From the NCBI GenBank assembly GCA_024704175.1, contig CP085629.1, positions 2,046,001 to 2,110,000 on the forward strand: a stretch of DNA of 64,000 nt, given 5' to 3'. Position numbers and translations under genes: made by a program. Each line of letters begins with the position of its first letter. Position 1 is the first letter of the stretch. This stretch comes from Paenibacillus sp. P25 (GTDB lineage Bacteria; Bacillota; Bacilli; Paenibacillales; NBRC-103111). A model generated the notes under the pieces. That model saw only the letters and a list, made by a program, of their open reading frames with translations. It did not search any database and was not told the DNA's origin. Of the stretch, positions 1-10,470 are shown piece after piece.

Positions 1-912
1 TCGCAATGTAGAACGCGTACATCACGACAATCAGCAGCACGAACATGCCTAGCATCAGCCGCTTCACTTCTTCGAGCCCGTGGAACAGCTCTTCCACCGG
101 GAACACGCTGACGATCATGCCGCCGATTTCCGGAAGCGATTCCTTCTGGATGATAAATTCCTCGCCGTTTCGGCGAAATGATGCCGAATTCCCTTCATCT
201 TCGATCCGCTTCTCCACATCAGGCGGCGCCGCTGGCCCATCATCGAAGGGTTGTTTCCGGAGCTGATGACGCGATGGCGATCCAGCACGTAGAAGCTCCC
301 CGCCACCGTCGTCGGCATGTTGTCTATTTTCGGGGCGACGGCCTGCAAATCGAGCACCATGACGGCATAGCCGATCTTTTTTTCCGAGGACGACGGATGG
401 CGGATATCGTAAACGGGTACCCCTACGTACATGACATGACTTTTATAATAAGGGGAATAATGCACCCCCGTGTAATAAGCGTTCGTGCGCTCGGGGAACT
501 CGGAGAACGGGATCATCTCCCGGCAGCCTACGCAGTTATAGGAGCTGATGCCTTCACCTAGCAGAACGACACCCAGAATGCCCTGCTTCATCGACTGCAG
601 GTTGACAAACAGCTTCTCGAGTTTGTTGTTCAGCTCGTATTGCTTGAGCCGGTCCTCCTCCAGCAAGTACTCCTGGACCAGGTCGTTGTACGCAATGTTC
701 GGCAAAATCCGGTTGATCGTATCCACATTGGAAGCAATGCTTTGTCTGATCGCAGAGATGATTTCGGCTGTATACTCCTTGTTACGTTTATACGTGATAT
801 TCGAAATTTGTCCAAAGCCCCAGACCGCCGTCGCCGACAAAATGAGCAAAATAATGATCCCCAGGCAAAGCAGCTGCAGCCGAATCGAATATTTTCTTAG
901 CAAACCGAACAT
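1..912 (-). pseudogene. YesM-type sensor histidine kinase, N-terminal part (frameshifted, cut by window edge)
   Basis: Membrane sensor of a two-component system. The product begins with a short basic segment and a transmembrane helix (about residues 10-32). An extracellular Cache-like sensor region follows, containing YNCVGC and VPVYDIRHPSS. The ATG has a good RBS (GAGGGGGAAGCGC). The frame breaks near 236-238, where a GGG run (minus strand) needs one more G. After that repair the protein reads on through SVFPVEELFHGLEEVKR into a second membrane helix (MLGMFVLLIVVMY) at the window edge. That layout matches YesM-family kinases before their HAMP and kinase domains, which lie outside. Family call is good; the ligand is unknown. 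Confidence 0.7.
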
Positions 913-1262
913 GCGCTTCCCCCTCGCCGCGCTTAACTTACTGTTTTTAACCTATTCTCGCAAAGATGGCCGCTTTCCTCTTTTGCAGCGTGATTCCGGA
1001 AAACCAGGATAACCGGCCACACCGAAGCAGCAACGACTTTCCCGTTTCATTACTGGCTTCATTCGGTTGTATAAAAACAAAAATCATCGCCGTGAAAGCG
1101 ATGATTTAAATCATTCCAAATATCCCATACCCGCACTCAAAGAGTAAATTCTCTCATCAACCTATATTCTTTGCGCACTCGCCTGGTATTGGTCATGCAC
1201 TTCGAATCGTCATTATCATTCATATTCATTCATGGCGACCCTTTTAACGTATTGTTGTAAAT
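913..1262. other. Intergenic region between sensor kinase and MFS gene
   Basis: About 350 bases without a convincing gene. The part next to 912 should hold the kinase promoter and leader. The part beyond the hairpin at 1081-1107 is the 3' untranslated region of the MFS gene. An open frame at 548-1012 on the plus strand is an antisense shadow. Confidence 0.6.
1071..1107 (-). terminator. Rho-independent terminator of the MFS gene
   Basis: On the minus strand AAATCATCG and CGATGATTT pair around a 9-base loop and are followed by TTGTTTTTAT. It lies downstream of the MFS stop at 1263. Confidence 0.75.
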
Positions 1263-2452
1263 TTACTGCAATGACTGACCTTGGCGAATCTCTGTATCGT
1301 GCCGACCTTGTCTTGATAACCATAGGGAAAACCCGGCTGCAAGGAAAGCGAGCAATAAACTGATCGCTCCCATCCAGCCGACATGCTTCTCGGAGAATAG
1401 ATCGACCGTAAAGCCGCCGATTGCCGCGCCCAAGGCCATACCCAATTGAAGGATGGAATTATTCAAGCTGAGCATGACATCGGAATAACGGGGCGCAAGC
1501 GTGATCAAATAGTATTGCTGAACCGCTACGGTAGACCATGCCGACAGAGCCCAAACCATTAGAACGAGCAACGTGACAATAAGAGACTTGGCAAGAACGG
1601 TCAGAAGCAGCAAGACTGTGCCATGAACCAGCAGTCCGGTTAACAGTGTCCGGGGAACCCCCCATTTATCCGTACCGAATCCTCCTAGTCGAGCTCCGGC
1701 GATGCTGAATAACCCGAAGGCGAATAATCCCATACTGACCTCGCTTGGATCCAGCTTCACCACCTTTAATAGAAATGGTGAAATATAGGTAAAGGCAACG
1801 GAATATCCCATAATCCAGAATAGAGTCGTCAAGAGCGCGCTTGTAATACGCAGTTCTTTAAAGAGGGCAAATTGCTGCTTGAAAGGAATCGGTGCTTGAC
1901 CGGGTATCGCAGGGATACCTTTAATAATCGAGATAAGTATTGGAATCGTAAGCGGCCCGATCCCCGCAAATATATAGCGCCAATCCGTATGAGTGGCTAC
2001 CAGCCTGCCAAGCGGCACCCCGAGCACGAGAGCGGAACTGAATCCCATGATGACGGTGGCGATCGCCCCTCCTTGTTTTCCGGGGTCGCCAGATTCGAAG
2101 CAATCGCCAGCGATACTACGAGATAGACCCCCATACTTGCGGCGAGCACCACTCGGGAAACCATCATGAGTTCGATTCCCGTACTTACGAATGAAATCAA
2201 ATTGCCCAAGATAAATACGAGCAGCGTATAAATCAGCAGCTTTTTGCGCTCCATTCTGGATGTGACCGCAACTAAGATTGGAGCGCCTATCGCGATCACC
2301 AACGCAAAGATAGTAACCAGCTGACCAGCCAGGGCTACGGATACATGAAGATCGGATGCTATCACATCCAGGATGCCGGCGATAATCAGCTCAGACGTCC
2401 CGATCAAGAAGCCTCCTAAAGCTAACAAGATAATTTTCCAAGTATTCGACAT
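1263..2452 (-). pseudogene. MFS transporter, DHA1/AraJ-like (frameshifted)
   Basis: Twelve-helix exporter of the DHA1 type (AraJ/NepI-like sugar, nucleoside or drug efflux). The N-terminal half has the usual LGGFLIGTSELIIAGIL opening, and the C-terminal half begins IMGFSSALVLGVPLG. The two halves are in different frames. The switch is in an AAAA run (2076-2079, TTTT on plus); removing one A gives the family-typical PEKQGGAIATVIMG. Start taken as the ATG at 2452 (MSNTWKIILL) because the upstream in-frame ATG lies inside the RBS AGGGGATGAGAAGT. About 396 residues once repaired. Substrate cannot be read from the sequence. Confidence 0.8.
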
Positions 2453-2605
2453 ACTTCTCATCCCCTATTTAGTGATTTGTTTTGCTTTTAACCTCTTCAT
2501 TTTTCAGATCTGCCATCCCTGTTTGTTATCCTCATCTTAACTTATCTGCTTCCCGGCTTCTTGTAAGTTCTTGCACGCTTTTTGTACGAAATGAGTATTG
2601 CCGAA

Positions 2606-2965
2606 TCAACCATGCACCAATTGCATATCTGCAAAAATAATTCGGTATTCCCGAACGCGAAACGTATACCATACGAAGAAAACTTTCTTTGCCGGCGCTT
2701 CACTGATTACGAGAACCCGGATTCCGTTCGGGAGAGGCCAACTGTCCAGCACCCGGTATCGACAATGGATCACTTTGCGGCTCGCCCACGCCTTAATCTC
2801 AGATGTGCCTATGAATTCGCGGCTTCCATCGAGAATGACAGCCGTCTCGGAGAAACACGCCGCCAAAGCATCCAGATCCCCGCCATTGACACTTTCAATA
2901 AAAGCCAGGACGGCAAGAGGAATTCCCGATCCTCCAAAGCCCGGTTCGTTCGGTAGTTCCTCCAT
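2606..2965 (-). CDS. SnoaL/NTF2-like domain protein
   Basis: Small cone-shaped NTF2-fold protein of about 119 residues. The pattern FIESVNGGDLDALAACFSE followed by TAVILDGS is typical of SnoaL-like and ketosteroid-isomerase-like proteins. Many such proteins bind or isomerise small hydrophobic molecules, and many have no known activity. Start set at MEELPNEP because GGGAGGTG lies 7 bases upstream; the open frame continues 40 codons further without a second RBS. It lies just downstream of the AraC gene on the same strand but behind that gene's terminator, so it is probably its own unit. Confidence 0.65.
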   Translation of the reverse strand: MEELPNEPGFGGSGIPLAVLAFIESVNGGDLDALAACFSETAVILDGSREFIGTSEIKAWASRKVIHCRYRVLDSWPLPNGIRVLVISEAPAKKVFFVWYTFRVREYRIIFADMQLVHG

Positions 2966-3071
2966 TTTTTTCACCTCCCTATTCCGAAAAACAATGGATT
3001 GTATTTTCAGTATAGAGAGCTGTATCGTTTGAATATTGTACGATTCGCGTAAGTTTTTGTATAAATAGGGC

Positions 3072-3107
3072 AAAAGAAAAACCACAGGCTCCGTGGAGTG
3101 CTGTGGT
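3072..3107 (-). terminator. Rho-independent terminator of the AraC gene
   Basis: Minus-strand stem ACCACAG/CTGTGGT with a 13-base loop, followed by TTTTCTTTTG, just after the AraC stop at 3127. Confidence 0.75.
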
Positions 3108-3126
3108 TAAGTCACAAGCTGGATAT

Positions 3127-4014
3127 TTAACGTGAGAGGAGAAACGCTCTGGGAGACAAACCTGTGATCCGCTTGAAATGCCGGTTCATATGGCTTTGGT
3201 CCGTAAACCCAAGAGTGGCAGAGATTTCCGCCATCGTAAAGTTGCGGCTTTGAATGAGGGATTTTGCCTTATCGATGCGGATATTGATCAAGTATTGATG
3301 AGGACTGAGTCCGGTAGCATGCTTGAATAAACGGCTCAAATAAGAGTGGCTCATATTCGTAACCGCCGCGAGTTCCTCTAATGAGATTTCCCGATCTAAA
3401 TTGGCGTGCATATATTCGATAGCCCGCGAGACTTGCTGTTCCGTCATTTTGCTGGGCACGGACGCCTGTTTCTTGGAGGTCGACGTATAATTTTGCAGCA
3501 AATGGACTGTCAAGAGGTTGGCCAGCGAGTCGATATAGAGCTTGCCCCCTGCTCCGTCGCTTTGAAGTTCATCGAGCGACCATTGGCTTAAATGAAACAG
3601 CTTAGGGTCGTTGATACGGAGTTTATGGTTTAGTTCAATGTTTCCGCCGGAGGTCATAAAGCCGGAATGCTCGGCAACTTTCTTTACGAATACAGGATCG
3701 AGTTCCAGACGGAGAAAAGAAAGGTCGTTCTCCCACCTGCAATAACTCATCTCTCCTTCGGAAAACAGGTTGATGTCCCCTGGTCGAGCGGTCCCCTCTT
3801 CGTTAAACCCGTCTCCCCGTTCAAACACCTTGACTGGTCCGGGAGTGGTATGGATGACGATGAGATGCTTGGATAACGCTGGCTCATAAGCTTCCTGAGG
3901 GGCAACGCCTTGCCATTTGGAAAGTGAGATTTGATCCCATCCCAGATTGCCGCTGGATAGAAGCGGCCCGTTCCGTATGGGTTTAATTTCCTGTAAATCA
4001 GATGAGTTCTTCAC
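3127..4014 (-). CDS. AraC-family transcriptional regulator
   Basis: 295-residue DNA-binding regulator. The first roughly 180 residues form an effector domain (AraC_binding_2-like). The C-terminal 100 residues hold the two helix-turn-helix motifs: SLEELAAVTNMSHSYLSRLF, then MAEISATLGFTDQSHMNRHF and the closing TGLSPRAF. The start is GTG, with AAGGGGAT upstream. It has its own promoter at 4112-4140 and its own terminator. The neighbours are a SnoaL-like protein and, divergently, a decayed exporter that may have been its original target. Ligand unknown. Confidence 0.85.
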   Translation of the reverse strand: MKNSSDLQEIKPIRNGPLLSSGNLGWDQISLSKWQGVAPQEAYEPALSKHLIVIHTTPGPVKVFERGDGFNEEGTARPGDINLFSEGEMSYCRWENDLSFLRLELDPVFVKKVAEHSGFMTSGGNIELNHKLRINDPKLFHLSQWSLDELQSDGAGGKLYIDSLANLLTVHLLQNYTSTSKKQASVPSKMTEQQVSRAIEYMHANLDREISLEELAAVTNMSHSYLSRLFKHATGLSPHQYLINIRIDKAKSLIQSRNFTMAEISATLGFTDQSHMNRHFKRITGLSPRAFLLSR

Positions 4015-4111
4015 GACGAATCCCCTTCCGGATATCTGCCTAAAGTATTCTCCATAACTGCTGCTCGACTTCGATCCATTGCCAGGTATTACCTAAAATG
4101 AACACAACAAA

Positions 4112-4140
4112 ATCTTACGATAGCTCCACAGTCAAGTCAA
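4112..4140 (-). promoter_or_regulatory. Sigma-A promoter of the AraC gene
   Basis: Minus strand TTGACT (4135-4140), a 17-base spacer, then TAAGAT (4112-4117). The flanks share TCAATGATTGACTT, CTATCGTAA and TTTTAGGTAAT with the promoter of the HxlR gene at 10441-10470. A small palindrome AGGTATTACCT lies at 4084-4094. Confidence 0.6.
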
Positions 4141-4269
4141 TCATTGAAACTAAAAAGGACAAAAGACATTAACAAATGCGGTACTCATCTTCATGTATTT
4201 ATACTTTTCAAACTTATCGCTATTCACGACAGACATCACATCGATAATCGCCCTCTTTCGGCTGACTGC

Positions 4270-4899
4270 TCGCCTGGAGAATTTTGCAGGCCTTCTGCAA
4301 TACGGCTTCTTTTCCGGCAGGAATGGCGATTCTTCAAACGATGGTCAACGAATACGGGATAAACGACGGCAAAATCCCCCCTTCCTCCATGAGCCTCATC
4401 TTGATAACGAACAACATCACAGCGGCGCTGGGACCGGTCTTAGGGGGATATCTCGTTACGGATGCCGGTTGGAAGTCGATATTTTGGATTAATGCCCCGA
4501 TCAATGCGGTGATTTTCGTCCTGTATATGCTTATGGCTCGAACGAGTGGAAGGGGTCGCCCCGCAAACCGCCGGACTCATCATGCTGCCGCTGCTCGGAT
4601 TTGGCGTGGTCGCGACCCAAGTGGCTGTCCGTCTTATCGCCCGTTTCTCCTATAGGGTCCCTATCGTTAGTGGCTATCTATTTCTCATTGCAGGCTCTTT
4701 ACTGTTGGCGTTTGTTCAGCATTCCACCCCTCTGGCCGTTATTTTGCTTGCGCTGTCCATTCTCGGCATTTCAAATGGGCTTACCAACATGGGATTACAA
4801 TCGGCCTTGTACGCACATGCTGGACCGCAGCAAACAGGCATGGCTTCCGGTTTGTTTCTTACCTTCCGGTCACTCGGCAGCATTTTCTCCACAGCTTGA
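4270..4899 (+). pseudogene. DHA2/EmrB-type MFS transporter remnant
   Basis: Broken multidrug exporter. One frame carries FPAGMAILQTMVNEYG and AALGPVLGGYLVTDAGW with IFWINAPINAVIF, the motif-C region of 14-helix DHA2 exporters. It then jumps frame near 4540, skipping the middle of the protein, into GVAPQTAGLIMLPLLGFGV and SALYAHAGPQQTGMASGLF. The N-terminal helices, the central helices and the C-terminus are missing, so repairing one base cannot restore it. This is genuine gene decay. It faces the AraC gene across a shared intergenic region. Confidence 0.75.
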
Positions 4900-4913
4900 T
4901 CCTTAAGGTGAAT

Positions 4914-4953
4914 GCAGAAGCCAGCCCCGCGTATTGCCCGCTTCTGCGCCTTT
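4914..4953 (+). terminator. Rho-independent terminator after the exporter remnant
   Basis: Stem GCAGAAGC (4914-4921) with GCTTCTGC (4940-4947), followed by GCCTTTTTC on the plus strand. Confidence 0.65.
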
Positions 4954-4980
4954 TTCAGAGTCTGCGGCGAATCCTGTTAT

Positions 4981-7268
4981 TCATTCCGGTTGCCGGACTG
5001 ATCTCATCGTTCGCAGGACGCCGTAAATTCCGTTAGGCTTATCTTCCGGTACAAACTTTACTTCCACGTATTCTTTGCCGGCCGTCATCGCCTCCGGAAT
5101 CGGGTAGGTTTTTGTTACGAATTCGCGTCTTCGTTCCAGGGCGGACCGCTCGCTGGCAAGCAGCTGGCCATTCGCATAAATATGAATAAGTCGGTCATGA
5201 TTATTTGAAAAAAGGTCACCTGAAGCAGATTCTCCATTCCCGGAATCACTTTCAGCTCATAGCTGAACCATCCTCCGGGATCCGCCTTTCTTCCATTCTG
5301 GCCATCCCATGCTCCAGCGACCGTCTCTTTCCCTTTAATGGCATGCTGCAGTTCGTACTGATCGTTGCCGACTTGAACACGGTCGATTGTAGCTTCATTC
5401 ACGATCCGCTCCATTCGGCTTTGCTCCATGTGCCGCTTCCATTCAACGGAATCCACTTCTACAATGCCCCAGTAAATTCCGTATCTCTCTTGATGCTGCT
5501 TGTAATGTGGGGTGAAGCTGAGCCGCTCGTCCTCGTCCGTATTTCGCAGCTTGAATACCAGCTCCTGGCCTACTTTCACAAGATGCCGTTTAATTCCTTC
5601 CAACCACTCATCCGGATTCATTCCCGTTGGAATCAGGAAATCCTTAACTTGCATTCTTCGGGTCGGCACCTGCACCATAATGCCCGTTTGGGCTTGACTC
5701 AAATCCTCTGTACCCAGAGCGGCACTAAGAACAACAGGTCCGTATTGAAAACCTACCGCATACGGATTGTCCGGCGACCGTGAAACAAGTACTTTCATGG
5801 GCAGCGTCAAAGTAAGCGTGTCACCATCCAGCCATTCCCGGTTCATTACGATTTGATGATCTTCCATATCCACCGTGACCGGCTCGCCGTTCAATCGGAC
5901 TTGGATATCCCCTCTGACCCAATACGGAATGCGAATGTGGAGCTTGAAGATTTTGGCTTGTCGATCTTCGGTCTCGATCTTAAGCGTCACTTGATCGGTT
6001 TCGGGGATGCCCGCACGCTGTGTCAGCTTAATTTGCTTCTGCCGCCAGTCCAGGGTCGAGCTTATAAATTGTGTCACATAAAGCTCATCTTCTTTATGAT
6101 AGTAGATGCTGTCGTTCAGCTTCGTAAAACTCTCCATCCCCGTGCCTGTACAGCACCAAAAGTGGTCGAAGGGCGAGCTGTAAATTTTGAAGTACCCCGT
6201 CGCCATCGGTTGGAAGTACATGGTCATTCCGGTTTCCGGATGCTGGGAGGAAAGAATCGCATTGATATATGTTTTCTCGTAGAAATCTGCGTATTTTCGA
6301 TCCTTCGTGAGCTTGTACAATTCACGGGTCAGCTTCAGCATATTGTAGCTGTTGCAGGTTTCGCATGTAATGTCCGAGCGTCTCCGATCAAGCATATCCG
6401 GCTCGCCGAAATGCTCCGCCTCACTGTTGCCGCCGGTTATGTAGCTGTGATGACAGACCACGATATCCCAAAACTTCTTTGCGGCTTCAAGATAAAAGGT
6501 TTCGCTTTCCCCCAGCGCCAAATAACGGTTCAGTGCTCCGATAAACTTGGGAATCGTCGTGTTGGCATGCTTCCCGGCCAGAACATCCTTGCCCTGCCGG
6601 ATCGCTTCAAACAACGGAAGCTCGTCAAATTGATGAGCCGCCTCCAGATGCTTAGGATTGCCGGAAATCTTGTACAGCTCATAGAGACAGTCATTCATCC
6701 CCCCGTATTCCACTGCGAGTACGGTAGCCTTGAGCTCATCTGTCCATCTTGATGTACGGGATTCGACCCAATCGCCTAATCGTACAACAACATCGAAAGC
6801 CGATTGCGATTGTGTTGCATGATACACCGCAATAAGCCCCGCAATGATTTTATGCATCGTATACCAAGGAACCCATGCCGGCTGTTTCCTCTCGATATTG
6901 TCGATGAGCGTCTCGGGAAAAGCCGAAAGATATCCGCTATCCAATTGGCATTGTGATAGCTCGGACACGATATACGACAGCCTCTCCAAGAGGGCCGGAT
7001 CTTTCGTACAGCCGTAGGCCTGCGCTAACGCCGTCATATAATGACCGAGCGTATGGCCCCGGATCTCCGTATTTTCCCAGCCTGGGTATTTCTCGGCCTT
7101 GGGCGCCCATCCCCTGGTTTCCCGGAATCCGGACAGCAAGCGATCGACTTCGAAGCTGCGCAAGTATTGAAGCTCTTTTTCAAACGCATTAACGTAATAT
7201 TCCCCGGTAAGCTTTACCTGATCCAGTTCAAAGTCTTGCAACGCGTCCTGAATCAATGCAGCATGCAT
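4981..7268 (-). pseudogene. GH127 beta-L-arabinofuranosidase (frameshifted near the C-terminus)
   Basis: Glycoside hydrolase expected to remove beta-L-arabinofuranose from plant glycans or glycoproteins. It has the (alpha/alpha)6 catalytic domain with GHYMTALAQAYG and EYGGMNDCLYELY. The zinc/catalytic cysteine set of GH127 is present: CETCNSYNMLKL and FWCCTGTGMESF. No signal peptide, so it acts in the cytoplasm. The frame is lost in the T-run at 5208-5213. With one more T the protein continues FSNNHDRLIHIYANGQ to a stop at 4981, giving a full-length product of about 760 residues. It is transcribed divergently from an AraC regulator at 7503, its likely controller. Confidence 0.85.
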
Positions 7269-7502
7269 ATTTCTGTTCCCTTCCTTTCACTCTATGTATC
7301 AGCGCGCTGACCAACTTCAGATTACCGTTAAGCGGCCGGCATCGTAAATGGCAAAACGATCGAAATCGTGTAAAAAAGTCAGTTTTACGGATATGACGCA
7401 AGTCAGGTCAATATGATTGAGATCGCGACAATACCTTGATATACTTAGAACACGCATCCTTTTTTAGATGTCAAAAAGTCAGTGGGAGGCCGAAGCGCCA
7501 TC

Positions 7503-8349
7503 ATGATCCATACTTTCAAAGTAGAGAAACCCCTTCAACTGGTCATGACGGGGAAATTCGTTGCCCCCTCTTCCGATTGGATGCACATGAGAAGAATTCT
7601 AAGGGATTATGAATTATTCGTGCAGACCAAAGGGACTTTGTACATCGCGGACGACCGGGAGAAGCACGTCTTGCATGAAGGCGATTATTTGCTCATGCCG
7701 CCCCGGACTAATCAGTATGGCTATCAAGCATCCGACTGCAGTTTTTATTGGCTGCATTTTGTATCGGACGATCCGAGGGCCATATCCAGTCAAGAAGAAG
7801 TATACGATTGTCCGGCAGGTTTCATCGCGATTCCGCGCAAAGGCACATTACGCAGCGCGGACAGGATCATTGTGATGATGAAGCAATTGCAAGATTCTAT
7901 TCGAAGTTATCAAGATCAGACGCTGAACAACTATTTGGCAACGAGTATTTTATGCGAGTTATGCAATCAAACGTTCCGAGGCAAGCAAGCCCCCGGCCAA
8001 GGTTGAAGCAGCTGCAGCTATATAACGACATCGTTGATTACATCAAGTGGAACCGGGGGAACAGCTTAAGACCTCACATATTGCGGAGCACTTCGGTTAC
8101 AATGCCAAATACTTATCGCATCTTTTCTCTAAAGTTGCCGGGGTGCCGCTCAAACGATTCATTCTGCAGCAAAAGATCGAGGCGGCTTCCTCTTTGCTGA
8201 CCGATACGAATATGACAATCAATGAAATCGCGCTTCAGCTCGGTTATAATGACAGCCAGCATTTCATGAAATCGTTCAAACAGATGACGAATCTTACACC
8301 GACCGGCTTCCGCAATGCGTCTGCCAATCGATTATTGTTTTATAAGTGA
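7503..8349 (+). pseudogene. AraC-family regulator with cupin sensor (two frameshifts)
   Basis: Regulator with an N-terminal AraC-ligand cupin (LFVQTKGTLYIADDREKH, HEGDYLLMPP) and C-terminal helix-turn-helix motifs (HIAEHFGYNAKYLSHLF; INEIALQLGYNDSQHFMKSF; TNLTPTGFR). Two runs break it: CCCCC at 7990-7994 and GGGGG at 8055-8059. Each is repaired by one more base, restoring a protein of about 282 residues. Start placed at the ATG at 7503, with GGGAGG somewhat far upstream. Divergent from the GH127 gene, so it probably controls arabinoside use. Confidence 0.75.
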
Positions 8350-8371
8350 TTTTGTGTTTTATAAAGCTCAG

Positions 8372-8424
8372 AAAAGGGGCGCCCTCGGCCACCTATGGTG
8401 ACTTAAGGGACAGCCCCTTTTGTA
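8372..8424 (+). terminator. Rho-independent terminator of the AraC gene
   Basis: AAAAGGGGC (8372-8380) pairs with GCCCCTTTT (8413-8421) and is followed by a short T-rich stretch. Confidence 0.6.
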
Positions 8425-8563
8425 TTTCTACGGCTTAACGGATTGGACGTGCTTTTTTTCGATTATTTTACTTTCTTAGTTCTTGTCGCCCGACAAGTGT
8501 CATGCAGAATGATATCATACCCTATATATCTCCTTTTTAGGGTTTATAAAAAAAGTAAAAAAA

Positions 8564-8587
8564 AACCGCCAAAGGCGGTTCGTTTTT
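8564..8587. terminator. Bidirectional terminator between convergent genes
   Basis: AACCGCC-AAA-GGCGGTT, flanked by an A-run on the left and CGTTTTTT on the right, so it can stop transcription from both sides. Confidence 0.8.
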
Positions 8588-8623
8588 TGGACAAAATGTG
8601 ATTAGGACGCTCCCATCGGTTCT

Positions 8624-9077
8624 TTAAAACGGCTTAATGACCATAAGCACCAATATGGCAATCATCAGCGGCTGTCTTTGCCGCCTCAATGGGTACGATC
8701 TTTTTTATCAGCAGTCCGAACTCGGCAGGTATTTCATTACCCTGGTCTTGACTTTCAGATAGGATCTTTATGATCTTTTTCATACGCGGCTCGATCCATC
8801 CGTCGATCATGACGACCACGAGCAGCGATAAAAGGAGTGATACATTCAGCCACATTTGGGATAACCCCATCTTGGTGATGATCATAAGCCAAACCCCGGT
8901 TATAATAAGTATGGTTCCGCCAATTTTAGGTATTATGGCAAATTTGGTCGTTATACCAATTACAAAGTGCAGCTGGCCGACGGTTCTAGCGGATCTTCGA
9001 ATGATGGGCATCACGAAAGCGGGGCCAATGAAGGCGATCGCACCCAATATATGCAAAACAAGCAGTATTCCAAACAA
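8624..9077 (-). pseudogene. DUF2269-like small integral membrane protein (frameshifted at the end)
   Basis: Membrane protein of about 150 residues with four predicted helices: ILLVLHILGAIAFIGP at the start, two in the middle, and LMIAILVLMVIKPF at the end. The last helix is in another frame; removing one A from the AAA run at 8677-8679 joins EAARQP to it and moves the stop to 8624. The start is TTG behind GGAAGGGGG. It follows the NAD(P)-binding protein gene by 20 bases and is probably co-transcribed under HxlR control. No biochemical role is known to me. Confidence 0.6.
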
Positions 9078-9097
9078 ACCCGTTATCCCCCTTCCCC

Positions 9098-9825
9098 TCA
9101 GCGCCCCGTAATATTGCTTTGATAGGCTAGGCCGACCCTTTTTCTTTTAAACGCTCCTCCGAGTTCAAGATGGTCCAACATACACTTTGCGACATCGTCA
9201 TAAGCAACATTCAGCTCTTGAAATCGGCTGAACAAGTGACCGGCTATCTCCGCCTCGGAATATGCCTTAATCGTCTCCGAAATCGGAACGGGCAAAGTTT
9301 CCGTTGTTATATGGAGATGAACCGAATCCGGATGCTCTCTCGAATCCATCATGGTTCCCGGACACATCATGGACCAATCGAGCCCAGTCTGTTGCAGCCT
9401 TTCGAAATTCCGGTTGTGATTTCTATACTCAGGCGGGAAGCCGGGTAAATTATTGCCGATAAGATTAGTAAATGGAATATCCAGCAGGCCGGCTCCTCCC
9501 ATGATCCATACCCGCCCGGAGAAGCTAGGTTGGAATTCACATTGGCTTATAATGTTATCGACGATACGGACAAACTCTTCCCCTGACCCGCATTGCCGGC
9601 TGCAATAATAGCGGCGTCTTGATGCGCGAGCGCCTCACTGACGCTCACCGGGTCCATTATATTGTCCACGATCACCTTCACATGCTTTGCGGAATGCTCG
9701 CCTAGTTGATCATAAAGCTTCTCCGAATTTCGCACAAAAGCGGTCATTTCATGCCCCATTTTTATCCCTTGTTCCAGCACTCTTCTCCCTGTATTCCCCG
9801 TCGCTCCAAAAACAATAATTTTCAT
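9098..9825 (-). pseudogene. NAD(P)-binding Rossmann-fold (NmrA/SDR-like) protein, HxlR target (frameshifted)
   Basis: Atypical short-chain dehydrogenase. The N-terminus MKIIVFGATGNTGRRVLEQG carries the GxxGxxG dinucleotide-binding loop. The middle has SGRVWIMGGAGLLDIPF, and the C-terminal part resembles the BVR-B/NmrA group. The break is in a GGGG run (9580-9583), where one more G gives GQGEEFVRIVDNI. Start chosen at the ATG at 9825 behind GAGGAGGAAAG rather than the longer frame. Two HxlR-type palindromes lie about 80-110 bases upstream, so it is the likely target of the regulator at 10065. It probably responds to an electrophile or redox signal (inference). Confidence 0.7.
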
Positions 9826-9905
9826 TGTTCTTTCCTCCTCTTTAATGGACCCCAATATTTGGTTAACTCAAGCTTAGCATCGCTTTAGAATTATGTTAAG
9901 AACCC

Positions 9906-9937
9906 ACTTTAAAGTAGGGTACTTACTTAAAAGTAAG
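9906..9937 (-). promoter_or_regulatory. Tandem HxlR-type operators upstream of the NAD(P)-binding protein gene
   Basis: ACTTTAAAGT (9906-9915) is a perfect palindrome. CTTACTT-AA-AAGTAAG (9922-9937) is an inverted repeat nearly identical to the perfect one in front of the hxlR-like gene (10412-10427). Confidence 0.6.
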
Positions 9938-9982
9938 CAGGACAGAAAGGGATCCATTATGTTGGGGGGACAGGAAAATTTT

Positions 9983-10020
9983 AAAAGACAAAAGCTGCCC
10001 GGAATCCCGTGGCAGCTTTT
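9983..10020 (-). terminator. Terminator of the HxlR gene
   Basis: AAAAGCTGCC and GGCAGCTTTT pair around an 11-base loop. On the minus strand GTCTTTT follows. Confidence 0.75.
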
Positions 10021-10064
10021 GCTTTGAGTTGATTGAATTCGTGTACAAGTTCATTGAACCGGCT

Positions 10065-10397
10065 TTATGACGCTGACTCTTCATATTTCCGTTTATTATG
10101 ATTTTCTCCCCAAGCACACATGACTTCTGCTACAGGAATCAATGTTCTGCCATATTCACTAAGAGAATATTCTACTTTGGGAGGGATAGAAGGGTAGACC
10201 GTTCTATCGACTATGCCTTCTTGTTCCAAATCTCGGAGATGTTGTGAAAGCATTTTTTGTGAAACATCAGGTATAAGCTTTTCCAGATCGTTGTATCTCT
10301 TTTTGGATTCAATCAAATGCCATAAAATCAATGGCTTCCATTTGCCGCTTAAAACATGAATGAGTGTCTCAACTGGACATTCACGCTGATGAATCAC
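10065..10397 (-). CDS. HxlR-family winged-helix regulator
   Basis: 110-residue regulator. The family opening CPVETLIHVLSGKWKPLILWHL is followed by a winged helix (DLEKLIPDVSQKMLSQHLRDLEQEG) and the wing VYPSIPPKVEYSLSEYG. HxlR proteins often sense reactive electrophiles or quinones through the conserved N-terminal Cys, seen here at position 7. The start is GTG. A perfect palindrome sits between promoter and start, so it should repress itself. The same box stands before the NAD(P)-binding protein gene downstream. Confidence 0.9.
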   Translation of the reverse strand: MIHQRECPVETLIHVLSGKWKPLILWHLIESKKRYNDLEKLIPDVSQKMLSQHLRDLEQEGIVDRTVYPSIPPKVEYSLSEYGRTLIPVAEVMCAWGENHNKRKYEESAS

Positions 10398-10411
10398 TGA
10401 TAAATCATCCC

Positions 10412-10470
10412 CTTACTTATAAGTAAGTGCATTACCTAAAATTTTACGATAGGGGCTACCATTAAGTCAA
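10412..10470 (-). promoter_or_regulatory. Promoter and operator of the hxlR-like gene
   Basis: TTGACT (10465-10470), an 18-base spacer, then TAAAAT (10441-10446). The perfect palindrome CTTACTTATAAGTAAG (10412-10427) lies just downstream of the expected transcription start, a classic repressor position. Confidence 0.7.

Noticed and set aside
5853..6752. 299-codon open frame on the plus strand
   Set aside because: Exactly antisense to the GH127 gene, no RBS and no family signature; a shadow of the G+C-rich codon pattern.
9923..10117. 64-codon minus-strand frame
   Set aside because: Covers a terminator and operator palindromes and overlaps the end of the HxlR gene.
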